In this document: piece by piece, positions 1 to 10,600 of the stretch
Layout of the letters: each line of letters starts with the position of its first letter
Numbering within the stretch: position 1 is the stretch's first letter
Assembly: GCF_932526225.1 (NCBI RefSeq)
Contig: NC_064036.1
Span: forward strand, 1 to 64,000
From: Nematostella vectensis
Lineage: Eukaryota; Cnidaria; Anthozoa; Actiniaria; Edwardsiidae
DNA length: 64,000 bases
Reading direction: 5' to 3'
Program-made: the position numbers and the translations under genes
The notes under the pieces: generated by a model
What the model was told of the DNA's origin: nothing
The model's input: the letters and a program-made list of their open reading frames with translations, nothing else
The model's database searches: none

Positions 1-99
1 AGCGCTCGATAGATTAATATACCTTTTTTTCCGTGTATACTGTTTTATTTTTCCTAATGTTACTTTTTGGAATTTACATTCCGAAAAAAAATTATCGAT

Positions 100-120
100 T
101 GTAACCTTTTGGAGGTTACA
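100..120 (+). repeat. 7-bp hairpin TGTAACC-N7-GGTTACA
   Basis: TGTAACC and GGTTACA are exact reverse complements separated by TTTTGGA, giving a compact 7-bp stem with a 7-nt loop. Most units keep it. Exceptions include the TGTAGGTAAC variant (near 7,745, 9,920, 12,647, 27,914 and 37,734) and the GTAATCTTTT variant (near 14,264, 17,540, 23,543, 29,540 and 39,360). Confidence 0.75.
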
Positions 121-176
121 CTCGTGAAACAAATTCCCGAATGTAACCCTGAAGCTTTTCCCGAATGTAACCTCCA
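110..176 (+). repeat. Imperfect 15-bp inverted repeat around GGAGGTTAC / GTAACCTCC
   Basis: TGGAGGTTACACTCG (110-124) pairs with CGAATGTAACCTCCA (162-176) with one mismatch and a 37-nt spacer. It shares its left arm with the smaller hairpin at 100-120, so the two folds exclude each other. Confidence 0.7.
134..172 (+). repeat. Twin direct subrepeats TTCCCGAATGTAACC
   Basis: The 15-mer occurs at 134-148 and 158-172, offset by 24 bp. Related words (CATTCGG near 75, TTACATTC and GTAACC near 101) suggest that the left third of the unit grew from a short GTAACC-containing motif used in both orientations. Some units have GAATGAAACC in the first copy (1,236; 2,873; 4,510; 6,691). Confidence 0.75.
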
Positions 177-261
177 GTCCGATGGTGACTTTGCTTGGGA
201 TAGTTTACGATACCAATATTATTAAAAGTAATTTTCATTAAAATTCCCTTCAGCAATGCCA

Positions 262-297
262 CGTTAGTCTTTCGTTGCGGGCACTTGACTACTAACG
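262..297 (+). repeat. Inverted repeat CGTTAGT / ACTAACG
   Basis: A perfect 7-bp inverted repeat has a 22-nt spacer, just upstream of the B box. In an RNA from this region it would form a stem where a tRNA would have its D and anticodon arms. It is preserved in almost all units; variants at the left arm (GTTAATC near 7,900, 10,075, 12,790, 28,068 and 37,887, and CACGATAGTC near 56,396) weaken it. Confidence 0.7.
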
Positions 298-307
298 CAG
301 CGACCCG

Positions 308-318
308 GGTTCGATTCC
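308..318 (+). promoter_or_regulatory. Pol III B-box (intact form, unit 1)
   Basis: GGTTCGATTCC matches the B-box consensus GGTTCGANNCC exactly. In known class III genes this element binds TFIIIC. It recurs once per unit and is intact in many units of the first 44 kb. Without a good A box, promoter strength is uncertain; activity is inference. Confidence 0.72.
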
Positions 319-331
319 CGCTGATAGCCTA

Positions 332-355
332 TTTTTTTTTCTTTAGTTTTTTTTT
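332..355 (+). terminator. T-run tract after tRNA-like segment (Pol III terminator-like)
   Basis: Two runs of about nine T residues, separated by CTTTAG (CTTTA in most units), lie directly downstream of the tRNA-like end. Four or more T on the non-template strand stop RNA polymerase III. The tract is present in every unit, but its length varies and it accounts for most unit-length differences. In a 541-bp subfamily beyond 46 kb the second run shrinks to about six T. Confidence 0.6.
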
Positions 356-356
356 A

Positions 357-546
357 AATATCGATACTTAATTATACTGTTCTTGGTGTGTCATGACATT
401 AAAAGAAGGTATAGGGACATTTTTATGTACTCTCAGCATCTTTGATGTGCTCATGCTTTGTTCAGGATCCTGTACATATTTTATGCACACAAGAACTAAC
501 TAGATTCCTTGGATAACTTGATTAAGTAGATTCTAACATAGAGCAT
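357..546 (+). repeat. Palindrome-bearing spacer of the unit
   Basis: No gene is visible. It holds three short perfect palindromes that recur in nearly every unit: TATCGATA (359-366), TGTCATGACA (389-398) and CAGGATCCTG (463-472, containing a BamHI site). It ends in the GAGCAT that precedes the next AGCGCT. This is the least variable part of the unit outside the T tracts. Confidence 0.75.
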
Positions 547-1093
547 AGCGCTCGATAGATTGATATACCTTTTTTTCCGAGTATACTGTTTTATTTTTCC
601 TAATGTTACTTTTTGGAATTTACATTCGAAAAAAAATTATCGATTGTAACCTTTTGGAGGTTACACTCGTAAAACAAATTCCCGAATGTAACCCTGAAGC
701 ATTTCCCGAATGTAACCTCCAGTCCGATGGTGACTTTGCTTGGGATAGTTTACGATACCAATAGTATTAAAAGTAATTTTCATTACAATTCCCTTCAGCA
801 ATGCCACGTTAGTCTTTCGTTGCGGGCACTTGACTACTAACGCAGCGAGCCGGGTTCGATTCCCGCTGATAGCCTATTTTTTTTTTTTTATTTTTTTTTT
901 TTAAATATCGATACTCAATTATACTGTTCTTGGTGTGTCATGACATAAAAAGAAGGTATAGGGACATTTTTATGTACTCTCAGCATCTTTGATGTGCTCA
1001 TGCTTAGTTCAGGATCCTGTACATATTTTATGCACACAAGAACTAACTAGATTCTTTGGATAACTTGATTAAGTAGATTCTAACATAGAGCAT
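547..1093 (+). repeat. Unit 2, CGAGCC subfamily member
   Basis: It differs from unit 1 by CATTCGAAA (one G lost), AGCATTTCCC, CGAGCCGGG beside the B box, and ACTCAATT in the spacer. The same linked set reappears, with CGTG added, in the units at 13,617, 16,893 and 22,896, showing that variants travel together as haplotypes. Confidence 0.7.
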
Positions 1094-4000
1094 AGCGCTC
1101 GATAGATTGATATACCTTTTTTTCCGTGTATACTGTTTTATTTTTCCTAATGTTACTTTTTGGAATTTACATTCGGAAAAAAAATTATCGATTGTAACCT
1201 TTTGGAGGTTACACTCGTAAAACAAATTCCCGAATGAAACCCTGAAGCTTTTCCCGAATGTAACCTCCAGTCCGATGGTGACTTTGCTTGGGATAGTTTA
1301 CGATACCAATAGTATTAAAAGTAATTTTCATTACAATTCCCTTCAGGAATGCCACGTTAGTCTTTCGTTGCGGGCACTTGACTACTAACGCAGCGACCCG
1401 GGTTCGATTCCCGCTGATAGCCTATTTTTTTTTCTTTATTTTTTTTTAAATATCGATACTTAATTATACTGTTCTTGGTGTGTCATGACATAAAAAGAAG
1501 GTATAGGGACATTTTGATGTACTCTCAGCATCTTTGATGTGCTCATGCTTTGTTCAGGATCCTGTACATATTTTATGCACACAAGAACTAACTAGATTCC
1601 TTGGATAACTTGATTAAGTAGATTCTAACATAGAGCATAGCGCTCGATAGATTGATATACCTTTATGTCCGAGTATACTGTTTTATTTTCCTAATGTTAC
1701 TTTTTGGAATTTACATTCGGAAAAAAAATTATCGATTGTAACCTTTTGGAGGTTACACTCGTAAAACAAATTCCCGAATGTAACCCTGAAGCTTTTCCCG
1801 AATGTAACCTCCAGTCCGATGGTGACTTTGCTTGGGATAGTTTACGATACCAATAGTATTAAAAGTAATTTTCATTACAATTCCCTTCAGGAATGCCACG
1901 TTAGTCTTTCGTTGCGGGCACTTGACTACTAACGCAGCGACCCGGGTTCGATTCCCGCTAATAGCCTTTTTTTTTTTTCTTTATTTTTTTTTTTAAATAT
2001 CGATACTTAATTATACTGTTCTTGGTGTGTCATGACATAAATAGAAGGTATAGGGACATTTTTATGTACTCTCAGCATCTTTGATGTGCTCATGCTTTGT
2101 TCAGGATCCTGTACATATTTTATGCACACAAGAACTAACTAGATTCCTTGGATAACTTGATTAAGTAGATTCTAACATAGAGCATAGCGCTCGATAGATT
2201 GATATACCTTTTTTTCCGTGTATACTGTTTTATTTTTCCTAATGTTACTTTTTGGAATTTACATTCGGAAAAAAAATTATCGATTGTAACCTTTTGGAGG
2301 TTACACTCGTAAAACAAATTCCCGAATGTAACCCTGAAGCTTTTCCCGAATGTAACCTCCAGTCCGATGGTGACTTTGCTTGGGATAGTTTACGATACCA
2401 ATATTATTAAAAGTAATTTTCATTACAATTCCCTTCAGCAATGCCACGTTAGTCTTTCGTTGCGGGCACTTGACTACTAACGCAGCGACCCGGGTTCGAT
2501 TCCCGCTAATAGCCTATTTTTTTTTCTTTATTTTTTTTTTAAATATCGATACTTAATTATACTGTTCTTGGTGTGTCATGACATAAAAAGAAGGTATAGG
2601 GACATTTTTATGTACTCTCAGCATCTTTGATGTGCTCATGCTTGGTTCAGGATCCTGTACATATTTTATGCACACAAGAACTAACTAGATTCTTTGGATA
2701 ACTTGATTAAGTAGATTCTAACATAGAGCATAGCGCTCGATAGATTGATATACCTTTTTTTTCCGTGTATACTGTTTTATTTTTCCTAATGTTACTTTTT
2801 GGAATTTACATTCGGAAAAAAAATTATCGATTGTAACCTTTTGGAGGTTACACTCGTAAAACAAATTCCCGAATGAAACCCTGAAGCTTTTCCCGAATGT
2901 AACCTCCAGTCCGATGGTGACTTTGCTTGGGATAGTTTACGATACCAATAGTATTAAAAGTAATTTTAATTACAATTCCCTTCAGGAATGCCACGTTAGT
3001 CTTTCGTTGCGGGCACTTGACTACTAACGCAGCGACCCGGGTTCGATTCCCGCTGATAGCCTATTTTTTTTTCTTTATTTTTTTTTAAATATCGATACTT
3101 AATTATACTGTTCTTGGTGTGTCATGACATAAAAAGAAGGTATAGGGACATTTTGATGTACTCTCAGCATCTTTGATGTGCTCATGCTTTGTTCAGGATC
3201 CTAAACATATTTTATGCACACAAGAACTAACTAGATTCCTTGGATAACTTGATTAAGTAGATTCTAACATAGAGCATAGCGCTCGATAGATTGATATACC
3301 TTTTTGTCCGAGTATACTGTTTTATTTTCCTAATGTTACTTTTTGGAATTTACATTCGGAAAAAAAATTATCGATTGTAACCTTTTGGAGGTTACACTCG
3401 TAAAACAAATTCCCGAATGTAACCCTGAAGCTTTTCCCGAATGTAACCTCCAGTCCGATGGTGACTTTGCTTGGGATAGTTTACGATACCAATAGTATTA
3501 AAAGTAATTTTCATTACAATTCCCTTCAGGAATGCCACGTTAGTCTTTCGTTGCGGGCACTTGACTACTAACGCAGCGACCCGGGTTCGATTCCCGCTGA
3601 TAGCCTATTTTTTTTTTCTTTACTTTTTTTTTAAATATCGATACTTAATTATACTGTTCTTGGTGTGTCATGACATAAATAGAAGGTATAGGGACATTTT
3701 TATGTACTCTCAGCATCTTTGATGTGCTCATGCTTTGTTCAGGATCCTGTACATATTTTATGCACACAAGAACTAACTAGATTCCTTGGATAACTTGATT
3801 AAGTAGATTCTAACATAGAGCATAGCGCTCGATAGATTGATATACCTTTTTTTCCGTGTATACTGTTTTATTTTTCCTAATGTTACTTTTTGGAATTTAC
3901 ATTCGGAAAAAAAATTATCGATTGTAACCTTTTGGAGGTTACACTCGTAAAACAAATTCCCGAATGTAACCCTGAAGCTTTTCCCGAATGTAACCTCCAG

Positions 4001-6006
4001 TCCGATGGTGACTTTGCTTGGGATAGTTTACGATACCAATATTATTAAAAGTAATTTTCATTACAATTCCCTTCAGCAATGCCACGTTAGTCTTTCGTTG
4101 CGGGCACTTGACTACTAACGCAGCGACCCGGGTTCGATTCCCGCTAATAGCCTATTTTTTTTTCTTTATTTTTTTTTTAAATATCGATACTTAATTATAC
4201 TGTTCTTGGTGTGTCATGACATAAAAAGAAGGTATAGGGACATTTTTATGTACTCTCAGCATCTTTGATGTGCTCATGCTTAGTTCAGGATCCTGTACAT
4301 ATTTTATGCACACAAGAACTAACTAGATTCTTTGGATAACTTGATTAAGTAGATTCTAACATAGAGCATAGCGCTCGATAGATTGATATACCTTTTTTTC
4401 CGTGTATACTGTTTTATTTTTCCTAATGTTACTTTTTGGGATTTACATTCGGAAAAAAAATTATCGATTGTAACCTTTTGGAGGTTACACTCGTAAAACA
4501 AATTCCCGAATGAAACCCTGAAGCTTTTCCCGAATGTAACCTCCAGTCCGATGGTGACTTTGCTTGGGATAGTTTACGATACCAATAGTATTAAAAGTAA
4601 TTTTCATTACAATTCCCTTCAGGAATGCCACGTTAGTCTTTCGTTGCGGGCACTTGACTACTAACGCAGCGACCCGGGTTCGATTCCCGCTGATAGCCTA
4701 TTTTTTTTTCTTTATTTTTTTTTAAATATCGATACTTAATTATACTGTTCTTGGTGTGTCATGACATAAAAAGAAGGTATAGGGACATTTTTATGTACTC
4801 TCAGCATCTTTGATGTGCTCATGCTTTGTTCAGGATCCTAAACATATTTTATGCACACAAGAACTAACTAGATTCCTTGGATAACTTGATTAAGTAGATT
4901 CTAACATAGAGCATAGCGCTCGATAGATTGATATACCTTTTTGTCCGAGTATACTGTTTTATTTTCCTAATGTTACTTTTTGGAATTTACATTCGGAAAA
5001 AAAATTATCGATTGTAACCTTTTGGAGGTTACACTCGTAAAACAAATTCCCGAATGTAACCCTGAAGCTTTTCCCGAATGTAACCTCCAGTCCGATGGTG
5101 ACTTTGCTTGGGATAGTTTACGATACCAATAGTATTAAAAGTAATTTTCATTACAATTCCCTTCAGGAATGCCACGTTAGTCTTTCGTTGCGGGCACTTG
5201 ACTACTAACGCAGCGACCCGGGTTCGATTCCCGCTGATAGCCTATTTTTTTTTTCTTTATTTTTTTTTTAAATATCGATACTTAATTATACTGTTCTTGG
5301 TGTGTCATGAAATAAATAGAAGGTATAGGGACATTTTTATGTACTCTCAGCATCTTTGATGTGCTCATGCTTTGTTCAGGATCCTGTACATATTTTATGC
5401 ACACAAGAACTAACTAGATTCCTTGGATAACTTGATTAAGTAGATTCTAACATAGAGCATAGCGCTCGATAGATTGATATACCTTTTTTTCCGTGTATAC
5501 TGTTTTATTTTTCCTAATGTTACTTTTTGGAATTTACATTCGGAAAAAAAATTATCGATTGTAACCTTTTGGAGGTTACACTCGTAAAACAAATTCCCGA
5601 ATGTAACCCTGAAGCCTTTCCCGAATGTAACCTCCAGTCCGATGGTGACTTTGCTTGGGATAGTTTACGATACCAATATTATTAAAAGTAATTTTCATTA
5701 CAATTCCCTTCAGCAATGCCACGTTAGTCTTTCGTTGCGGGCACTTGACTACTAACGCAGCGACCCGGGTTCGATTCCCGCTGATAGCCTATTTTTTTTT
5801 CTTTATTTTTTTTTTAAATATCGATACTTAATTATACTGTTCTTGGTGTGTCATGACATAAAAAGAAGGTATAGGGACATTTTTATGTACTCTCAGCATC
5901 TTTGATGTGCTCATGCTTAGTTCAGGATCCTGTACATATTTTATGCACACAAGAACTAACTAGATTCCTTGGATAACTTGATTAAGTAGATTCTAACATA
6001 GAGCAT
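1094..6006 (+). repeat. Trimeric higher-order repeat, three copies of 1,638 bp
   Basis: Copies are 1,094-2,731, 2,732-4,369 and 4,370-6,006. Each has a first unit with GAATGAAACC, a second unit with a GTCCGAG junction after a shortened T run and a short TTTTCC, followed by AAATAGAAGG, and a third unit with CCGTGTATAC and AATATTATT. Copies 1 and 2 share CTAATAGCC after the third-unit B box; copy 3 has CTGATAGCC there. This is one diagnostic block amplified in tandem. Confidence 0.82.
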
Positions 6007-7637
6007 AGCGCTCGATAGATTGATATACCTTTTTTTCCGAGTATTTTGTTTTATTTTACCTAATGTTACTTTTTGGAATTTACATTCGAAAAAAAATTAT
6101 CGATTGTAACCTTTTGGAGGTTACACTCGTAAAACAAATTCCCGAATGTAACCCTGAAGCATTTCCCGAATGTAACCTCCAGTCCGATGGTGACTTTGCT
6201 TGGGATAGTTTACGATACCAATATTATTAAAAGTAATTTTCATTACAATTCCCTTCAGCAATGCCACGTTAGTCTTTCGTTGCGGGCACTTGACTACTAA
6301 CGCAGCGACCCGGGTTCGATTCCCGCTAATAGCCTATTTTTTTTTCTTTATTTTTTTTTTAAATATCGATACTTAATTATACTGTTCTTGGTGTGTCATG
6401 ACATAAAAAGAAGGTATAGGGACATTTTTATGTACTCTCAGCATCTTTGATGTGCTCATGCTTAGTTCAGGATCCTGTACATATTTTATGCACACAAGAA
6501 CTAACTAGATTCTTTGGATAACTTGATTAAGTAGATTCTAACATAGAGCATAGCGCTCGATAGATTGATATACCTTTTTTTCCGTGTATACTGTTTTATT
6601 TTTCCTAATGTTACTTTTTGGGATTTACATTCGGAAAAAAAATTATCGATTGTAACCTTTTGGAGGTTACACTCGTAAAACAAATTCCCGAATGAAACCC
6701 TGAAGCTTTTCCCGAATGTAACCTCCAGTCCGATGGTGACTTTGCTTGGGATAGTTTACGATACCAATAGTATTAAAAGTAATTTTCATTACAATTCCCT
6801 TCAGGAATGCCACGTTAGTCTTTCGTTGCGGGCACTTGACTACTAACGCAGCGACCCGGGTTCGATTCCCGCTGATAGCCTATTTTTTTTTCTTTATTTT
6901 TTTTTAAATATCGATACTTAATTATACTGTTCTTGGTGTGTCATGACATAAAAAGAAGGTATAGGGACATTTTTATGTACTCTCAGCATCTTTGATGTGC
7001 TCATGCTTTGTTCAGGATCCTAAACATATTTTATGCACACAAGAACTAACTAGATTCCTTGGATAACTTGATTAAGTAGATTCTAACATAGAGCATAGCG
7101 CTCGATAGATTGATATACCTTTTTGTCCGAGTATACTGTTTTATTTTCCTAATGTTACTTTTTGGAATTTACATTCGGAAAAAAAATTATCGATTGTAAC
7201 CTTTTGGAGGTTACACTCGTAAAACAAATTCCCGAATGTAACCCTGAAGCTTTTCCCGAATGTAACCTCCAGTCCGATGGTGACTTTGCTTGGGATAGTT
7301 TACGATACCAATAGTATTAAAAGTAATTTTCATTACAATTCCCTTCAGGAATGCCACGTTAGTCTTTCGTTGCGGGCACTTGACTACTAACGCAGCGACC
7401 CGTGTTCGATTCCCGCTGATATCCTATTTTTTTTTCTTTATTTTTTTTTAAATATCGATACTTAATTATACTGTTCTTGGTGTGTCATGACATAAAAAGA
7501 AGGTATAGGGACATTTTTATGTACTCTCAGCATCTTTGATGTGCTCATGCTTTGTTCAGGATCCTGTACATATTTTATGCACACAAGAACTAACTAGATT
7601 CCTTGGATAACTTGATTAAGTAGATAATATAGAGCAT
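6007..7637 (+). repeat. Transitional units 12-14
   Basis: Unit 6,007 carries GAGTATTTTG, TTTTACC and AGCATTT. Units 6,552 and 7,097 repeat the first two members of the trimer block, after which the third member is missing. The unit at 7,097 also has CGTGTTCG in the B-box region and ATATCC in place of ATAGCC (7,419). Confidence 0.65.
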
Positions 7638-10600
7638 AGCGCTCGATAGATTGATATACCTTTTTTTCCGAGTATACTGTTTTATTTTCCTAATGTTACT
7701 TTTTGGAATTTACATTCGGAAAAAAAATTATCGATTGTAACCTTTTGTAGGTAACACTCGTAAAACAAATTCCCGAATGTAACCCTGAAGCTTTTCCCGA
7801 ATGTAACCTCCAGTCCGATGGTGACTTTGCTTGGGATAGTTTACGATACCAATAGTATTAAAAGTAATTTTCATTACAATTCCCTTCAGCAATGCCACGT
7901 TAATCTTTCGTTGCGGTCACTTGACTACTAACGCAGCGACCCGGGTTCGATTCCCGCTGATAGCCTTTTTTTTTCTTTATTTTTTTTTTAAATATCGATA
8001 CTTAATTATACTGTTCTTGGTGTGTCATGACATAAAAAGAAGGTATAGGGACATTTTTATGTACTCTCAGCATCTTTGATGTGCTCATGCTTTGTTCAGG
8101 ATCCTGTACATATTTTATGCACACAAGAACTAACTAGATTCCTTGGATAACTTGATTAAGTAGATTCTAACATAAAGCATAGCGCTCGATAGATTGATAT
8201 ACCTTTTTTTCCGAGTATTTTGTTTTATTTTACCTAATGTTACTTTTTGGAATTTACATTCGAAAAAAAATTATCGATTGTAACCTTTTGGAGGTTACAC
8301 TCGTAAAACAAATTCCCGAATGTAACCCTGAAGCATTTCCCGAATGTAACCTCCAGTCCGATGGTGACTTTGCTTGGGATAGTTTACGATACCGATAGTA
8401 TTAAAAGTAATTTTCATTACAATTCCCTTCAGCAATGCCACGTTAGTCTTTCGTTGCGGGCACTTGACTACTAACGCAGCGAGCCGTGTTCGATTCCCGC
8501 TGATAGCCTATTTTTTTTCTTTATTTTTTTTTTAAAATATCGATACTTAATTATACTGTTCTTGGTGTGTCATGACATAAAAAGAAGGTATAGGGACATT
8601 TTTATGTACTCTCAGCATCTTTGATGTGCTCATGCTTTGTTCAGGATCCTGTACATATTTTATGCACACAAGAACTAACTAGATTCTTTGGATAACTTGA
8701 TTAAGTAGATTCTAACATAGAGCATAGCGCTCGATAGATTGATATACCTTTTTTTCCGTGTATACTGTTTTATTTTTCCTAATGTTACTTTTTGGAATTT
8801 ACATTCGGAAAAAAAAATATCGATTGTAACCTTTTGGAGGTTACACTCGTAAAACAAATTCCCGAATGTAACCCTGAAGCTTTTCCCGAATGTAACCTCC
8901 AGTCCGATGGTGACTTTGCTTGGGATAGTTTACGATACCAATAGTATTAAAAGTAATTTTCATTACAATTCCCTTCAGGAATGCCACGTTAGTCTTTCGT
9001 TGCGGGCACTTGACTACTAACGCAGCGACCCGGGTTCGATTCCCGCTGATAGCCTATTTTTTTTTTCTTTATTTTTTTTTAAATATCGATACTTAATTAT
9101 ACTGTTCTTGGTGTGTCATGACATAAAAAGAATTTATAGGGACATTTTTATGTACTCTCAGCATCTTTGATGTGCTCATGCTTTGTTCAGGATCCTGTAC
9201 ATATTTTATGCACACAAGAACTAACTAGATTCCTTGGATAACTTGATTAAGTAGATTCTAACATAGAGCATAGCGCTCGATAGATTGATATACCTTTTTT
9301 TCCGAGTATACTGTTTTATTTTCCTAATGTTACTTTTTGGAATTTACATTCGGAAAAAAAATTATCGATTGTAACCTTTTGGAGGTTACACTCGTAAAAC
9401 AAATTCCCGAATGTAACCCTGAAGCTTTTCCCGAATGTAACCTCCAGTCCGATGGTGACTTTGCTTGGGATAGTTTACGATACCAATAGTATTAAAAGTA
9501 ATTTTCATTACAATTCCCTTCAGGAATGCCACGTTAGTCTTTCGTTGCGGGCACTTGACTACTAACGCAGCGACCCGTGTTCGATTCCCGCTGATATCCT
9601 ATTTTTTTTTCTTTATTTTTTTTTAAATATCGATACTTAATTATACTGTTCTTGGTGTGTCATGACATAAAAAGAAGGTATAGGGACATTTTTATGTACT
9701 CTCAGCATCTTTGATGTGCTCATGCTTTGTTCAGGATCCTGTACATATTTTATGCACACAAGAACTAACTAGATTCCTTGGATAACTTGATTAAGTAGAT
9801 AATATAGAGCATAGCGCTCGATAGATTGATATACCTTTTTTTCCGAGTATACTGTTTTATTTTCCTAATGTTACTTTTTGGAATTTACATTCGGAAAAAA
9901 AATTATCGATTGTAACCTTTTGTAGGTAACACTCGTAAAACAAATTCCCGAATGTAACCCTGAAGCTTTTCCCGAATGTAACCTCCAGTCCGATGGTGAC
10001 TTTGCTTGGGATAGTTTACGATACCAATAGTATTAAAAGTAATTTTCATTACAATTCCCTTCAGCAATGCCACGTTAATCTTTCGTTGCGGTCACTTGAC
10101 TACTAACGCAGCGACCCGGGTTCGATTCCCGCTGATAGCCTTTTTTTTTCTTTATTTTTTTTTTAAATATCGATACTTAATTATACTGTTCTTGGTGTGT
10201 CATGACATAAAAAGAAGGTATAGGGACATTTTTATGTACTCTCAGCATCTTTGATGTGCTCATGCTTTGTTCAGGATCCTGTACATATTTTATGCACACA
10301 AGAACTAACTAGATTCCTTGGATAACTTGATTAAGTAGATTCTAACATAAAGCATAGCGCTCGATAGATTGATATACCTTTTTTTCCGAGTATACTGTTT
10401 TATTTTCCTAATGTTACTTTTTGGAATTTACATTCGGAAAAAAAAATATCGATTGTAACCTTTTGGAGGTTACACTCGTAAAACAAATTCCCGAATGTAA
10501 CCCTGAAGCTTTTCCCGAATGTAACCTCCAGTCCGATGGTGACTTTGCTTGGGATAGTTTACGATACCAATAGTATAAAAAGTAATTTTCATTATAATTC

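Larger units (their letters stand above)
262..331 (+). pseudogene. tRNA-derived (SINE-like) 3' segment in each unit
   Basis: This segment reads like the 3' part of a tRNA. It has a T-arm-like CGGG stem, TTCGATT loop and CCCG closing strand, then an acceptor-like GATAGCC, then a T run two bases later. A complete tRNA would need a GGCTATC 5' acceptor strand upstream, and none is present. No anticodon stem of five pairs can be drawn; the CTACTAA stretch has the right spacing for an anticodon loop but its flanks do not pair. A clear A box (TRGYNNANNNG) is also missing. A flanking CGTTAGT (262-268) pairs instead with ACTAACG (291-297). I infer a decayed tRNA or SINE head captured in the satellite. 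The same segment occurs in essentially every unit. Confidence 0.7.
1..546 (+). repeat. Representative satellite unit (unit 1)
   Basis: Layout of one unit: AGCGCT palindrome 1-6; T-rich stretch ~30-58; hairpin 100-120; twin direct repeats 134-148 and 158-172; unique stretch 181-260; tRNA-like segment 262-331 with B box 308-318; T-rich terminator-like tract 332-355; palindrome-bearing spacer 357-546. All other units follow this map with small changes. Unit 1 itself differs from most by GTGAAAC (usually GTAAAAC) near 124 and CATTCCG (usually CATTCGG) near 77. Confidence 0.93.

Noticed and set aside
262-330. Functional tRNA gene
   Set aside because: No 5' acceptor strand, no D arm with an A box, no five-pair anticodon stem, and many units have a broken T loop.
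1043-1225. Recurrent 60-codon open frame on the minus strand, one in many units
   Set aside because: It starts at TTG, not ATG, runs through the hairpin repeats, recurs only because the unit recurs, and is closed by indels in many units. No domain or codon-level conservation is seen.
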